DNA from: Kudoa neothunni
Taxonomy: Eukaryota > Cnidaria
DNA: 64,000 bases
Assembly (NCBI GenBank): GCA_964304625.1
Contig: OZ199840.1
Location: 6,386,001 to 6,450,000 of the forward strand
Reading direction: 5' to 3'
In this document: positions 61,941-64,000 of the stretch, in pieces
Numbering within the stretch: position 1 is the first letter of the stretch
How the letters are laid out: each line of letters begins with the position of its first letter
Notes under the pieces: generated by a model
Told to the model about the DNA's origin: nothing
The model's database searches: none
Seen by the model: the letters and a program-made list of their open reading frames with translations, nothing else
Made by a program: the position numbers and the translations under genes

Positions 61941-62079
61941 CAATCAAATCTCGATTATCATGAAAATTTGGGACCGATAACTTTCTTTCCAGATAATTAG
62001 TTCCGGTTAATCGAGCATAAACAATGTCTTGTGCACGCGCGGTTTTTTTAAATTTCTACTTAAAGGATTCTTTACTTGA
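61941..62079. mobile_element. pogo-type MITE fragment, left part
   Basis: Starts CAATCAAATCTCGATTATCA after TA and follows the first 140 bases of the MITE at 41556: AAAATTTGGGACC, GGTTAATCGA, ACAATG.C, CGCGC, TTTCTACTTAAAGGA. It breaks off at TTGATTAA, exactly where piggyBac 6 begins, whereas the intact copy continues (TTTGATTTATAAAT). So it was split by that insertion. Confidence 0.7.
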
Positions 62080-62254
62080 TTAACCCTTAAGCGATACCCT
62101 ACGTGATTTTCTTAATTAGATAACCTGGGCTCGACGAGCCCATCCATTCAAAGAGAGGATTATCTGAATTAATAATGGTGTTACTTTAAATGTTCTATCT
62201 TAATTTGTAGAAATATGAAGGATAAATAAAAATAAGGCAGTTTAACAAATAAAA

Positions 62255-62440
62255 CTAAAATTTTACGCATTCGCTACATGTTATAATTTGTTTTAAATGC
62301 TCATTACATGCACAGCGTGTGCACTTTACGCAAGTTTGTTTGCCCTTCCGGCGAGTAGTCTTAGGACAGAAAATGCAACGCTTTCTTTGTTTAATGACGT
62401 CTTTTTGAGATATACAAGACTGATTACTTGAAAAATTAAA
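62255..62440 (-). pseudogene. piggyBac Cys-rich C-terminal fragment
   Basis: Reads FNFSSNQSCISQKDVIKQRK, then RCIFCPKTTRRKGKQTCVKC, TRCACNEHLKQ and IITCSECVKF stop. The spacing CxxC..CxxC..C..H..CxxC is the piggyBac zinc-binding end. The upstream part of the gene is displaced by the MULE at 62441. Confidence 0.8.
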
Positions 62441-64000
62441 GGCAGTGGCTATTTGCATGGATGGGAATATCTCCTAGAATATGTGAGATATTAAAAATTT
62501 GATTTCACAATTACAATAGGCTATATTTGTCCTATATAAGTTTATAATTTTGTGTTAAATTTTAAATGGAGGGTTTGTCCATTAAAACCATACTTTAACT
62601 ATCTGTCATGTACCAAAATTTTACTTTTCTTGATTTAATGACATTATTAAACGCTTGTACACAATATGTTAGTGAATTAAATTCTATTGTCTGCAATAAA
62701 ATTGATTATTGTCATGTTAGACGTTGCGCACACAAACCATTGGTTGCATGCCTCCCATGGTCTCACAATTTTAATAATTGCCATACGTTGAGCGTTAATT
62801 CTCGTTTTATCTAAATTTTATCATAAAATTCATAGATTTTATTATCATGCGAAATAATTATATAAGCTAAACCATTTGGTTACGTTGATTCTACACGGTG
62901 AATTTAACATGAGAATCTCCGCGAATACCCCTTTTGAGAACTGTACTATTTAACTCACATTTCACTTAAATTAAAATATGCTAGATGTATCCACATTTAT
63001 TTCTAGCACATCTTTCTTCATAACGACTATACAAAATTCGTTTAGCTTGACTCGTAACAAATGCATGTATCGTATGATGAATTTGAATATTCGATCAAAT
63101 GGTTATTAAAATAATTCGTTGATGTTGCCCCTTGGCTGAGGGAAAAAATATGAACATTAATAACAGATAAATGCCAATGCCTCAGAAAGTGCCTTAAGAT
63201 GACGTTTGAATCTGCTCCCTTTTGATATGTACGTTTCATCTCTGTCAAATATTCCAACGCGAAAATAAAATAGGCAAGTATGGAATAAATTCAGAGAAGT
63301 AGAGACTTGTTATGAAAAGTTTCGATGAAATAGTTTGTAGTATTAACAACGATCAAGTTGCTTCCATATATGATGAATTATATGGGTACGGATTTTACAA
63401 TCTCGATACTTATTTTGATAAAAGATAGAAACTAATCGTAAGTGAATGGATCGTTTGCTAAGTTATGCTGAAAATTATTTTAAAATTGCGCAAATGATAG
63501 ATTGGAAACGTCGTTAAAAAGTTTTTAACTCCGCAAGAATTCTTCATATCGTTCTGTAACCTGAAATCCATCAGAATTGAAAGAAAACATATGGTTACCA
63601 AATATTTACAGTCATATAATACTATTAGTAACAACGAAACTTTTCATCAATTTTATACTAGCCTGGGCCTGGCACTTTAATGATCTAATATTATTATGGA
63701 GGAAACATCCAAAATAAAAATTTAAGGAGGAGGAAAATGAGTAGAGCGTCTATTATAGGCTTCCGAAAAAATTATCAAGAATTGAATTAAATTTTTTGCA
63801 AATAAAATTTTGGTTTATTATTGATTTAAAAAATGTGTCACTCAATGAATTTAATAAAACTAGTATTTTAACAAATCGATAAAATTATTTTCGAGCCAAA
63901 GAGCATAGAATTAAAACATTAAAAAGATAATTACAACTTACCGGTATAAACATCGTTCCATTAAAAAAATAAGAGGTATTTCGGTAGCCTCATTTTTTTA
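62441..64000 (+). mobile_element. Mutator-like transposon, copy 2, runs off the window
   Basis: Begins GGCAGTGGCTATTTGCATGG, identical to the 7255 terminus of copy 1. The internal sequence is collinear with the reverse complement of copy 1 throughout: TTTTCTTGATTTAATGACA, CCATTGGTTGCATGCCTCCC, CTCACATTTCACTTAAATTA and onward. Transposase traces on the plus strand at about 62900-63700: SIEWLLK-type words, APWLRE, CLFHLCQ-like CTFHLCQ and RIERKHMVTKYLQS, with many stops. By analogy with copy 1 (2.0 kb), the far end should lie near 64.45 kb, outside the window. Confidence 0.8.

Larger units (their letters stand above)
62084..64000 (-). mobile_element. piggyBac element 6 (minus), interrupted by MULE
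   Basis: Left boundary at TTAA 62080-62083, end CCCTTAAGCGATACCCTACG. The transposase C-terminal end on the minus strand (62440-62255) lies next to it in the expected order (C-terminus nearest this end). Coding sequence stops at 62441 where the MULE terminus starts. The remainder lies beyond the MULE, outside the window. Confidence 0.6.

Noticed and set aside
1-64000. LINE, LTR element, CRISPR array or rRNA genes
   Set aside because: No reverse-transcriptase motif, LTR pair, regularly spaced repeats or rRNA-like stretch was seen on either strand.

Overview
The window is AT-rich nuclear DNA from a eukaryote with compact introns, mostly 38-60 nt, GT..AG. Six host genes can be read: SYF1/XAB2 (minus), UPF2 (plus, N-terminus unresolved), a cationic amino acid transporter of the SLC7/CAT type (minus), GMP synthase (minus), eIF1/SUI1 (plus) and a mitochondrial FtsH-type AAA protein (plus). 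For five of them (SYF1, CAT, GMPS, eIF1, FtsH-like) the hand-built exon models sum to exact multiples of three (833, 588, 742, 108 and 754 codons), which supports the splice sites. Gene content suggests an animal. Strong AT bias, divergent proteins, tiny introns and a heavy load of piggyBac, Tigger/pogo and hAT elements would fit a myxozoan (parasitic cnidarian), but that placement is a guess.

Layout: 1-10.3 kb is intergenic, with a SINE, a hAT element split by a Mutator-like (MULE) element, and a hAT MITE. SYF1 lies at 10.3-14.6 kb. 15.2-20.2 kb holds a dispersed repeat, an internally deleted piggyBac cut by a Tigger element, and a second decayed piggyBac. 20.8-22.7 kb has two non-autonomous TIR elements. 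UPF2 runs 23.0-31.9 kb with a hAT inside its 3.95 kb intron. 32.6-37.6 kb holds a TIR element, a piggyBac and a degenerate Tigger. CAT is at 38.4-40.4 kb, a pogo-type MITE at 41.6-42.4 kb, GMPS and eIF1 are divergent at 42.9-46.9 kb, a hAT-like element is at 49.5-51.1 kb, and the FtsH-like gene is at 51.9-54.9 kb. From 55.7 kb to the end is a pile-up of hAT, piggyBac, pogo and MULE sequence.

The host genes share no single pathway: SYF1 (splicing), UPF2 (nonsense-mediated decay) and eIF1 (start-codon selection) serve mRNA metabolism; GMPS makes GMP; CAT imports amino acids; the FtsH-like protein belongs to inner-membrane quality control. The most striking points are (1) an m-AAA-type protein whose AAA module is intact but whose zinc-protease motif HEAGH reads REAAK, and (2) a readable history of nested DNA-transposon insertions with target-site duplications. 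No reverse transcriptase, LTR element, rRNA gene or CRISPR array was seen.
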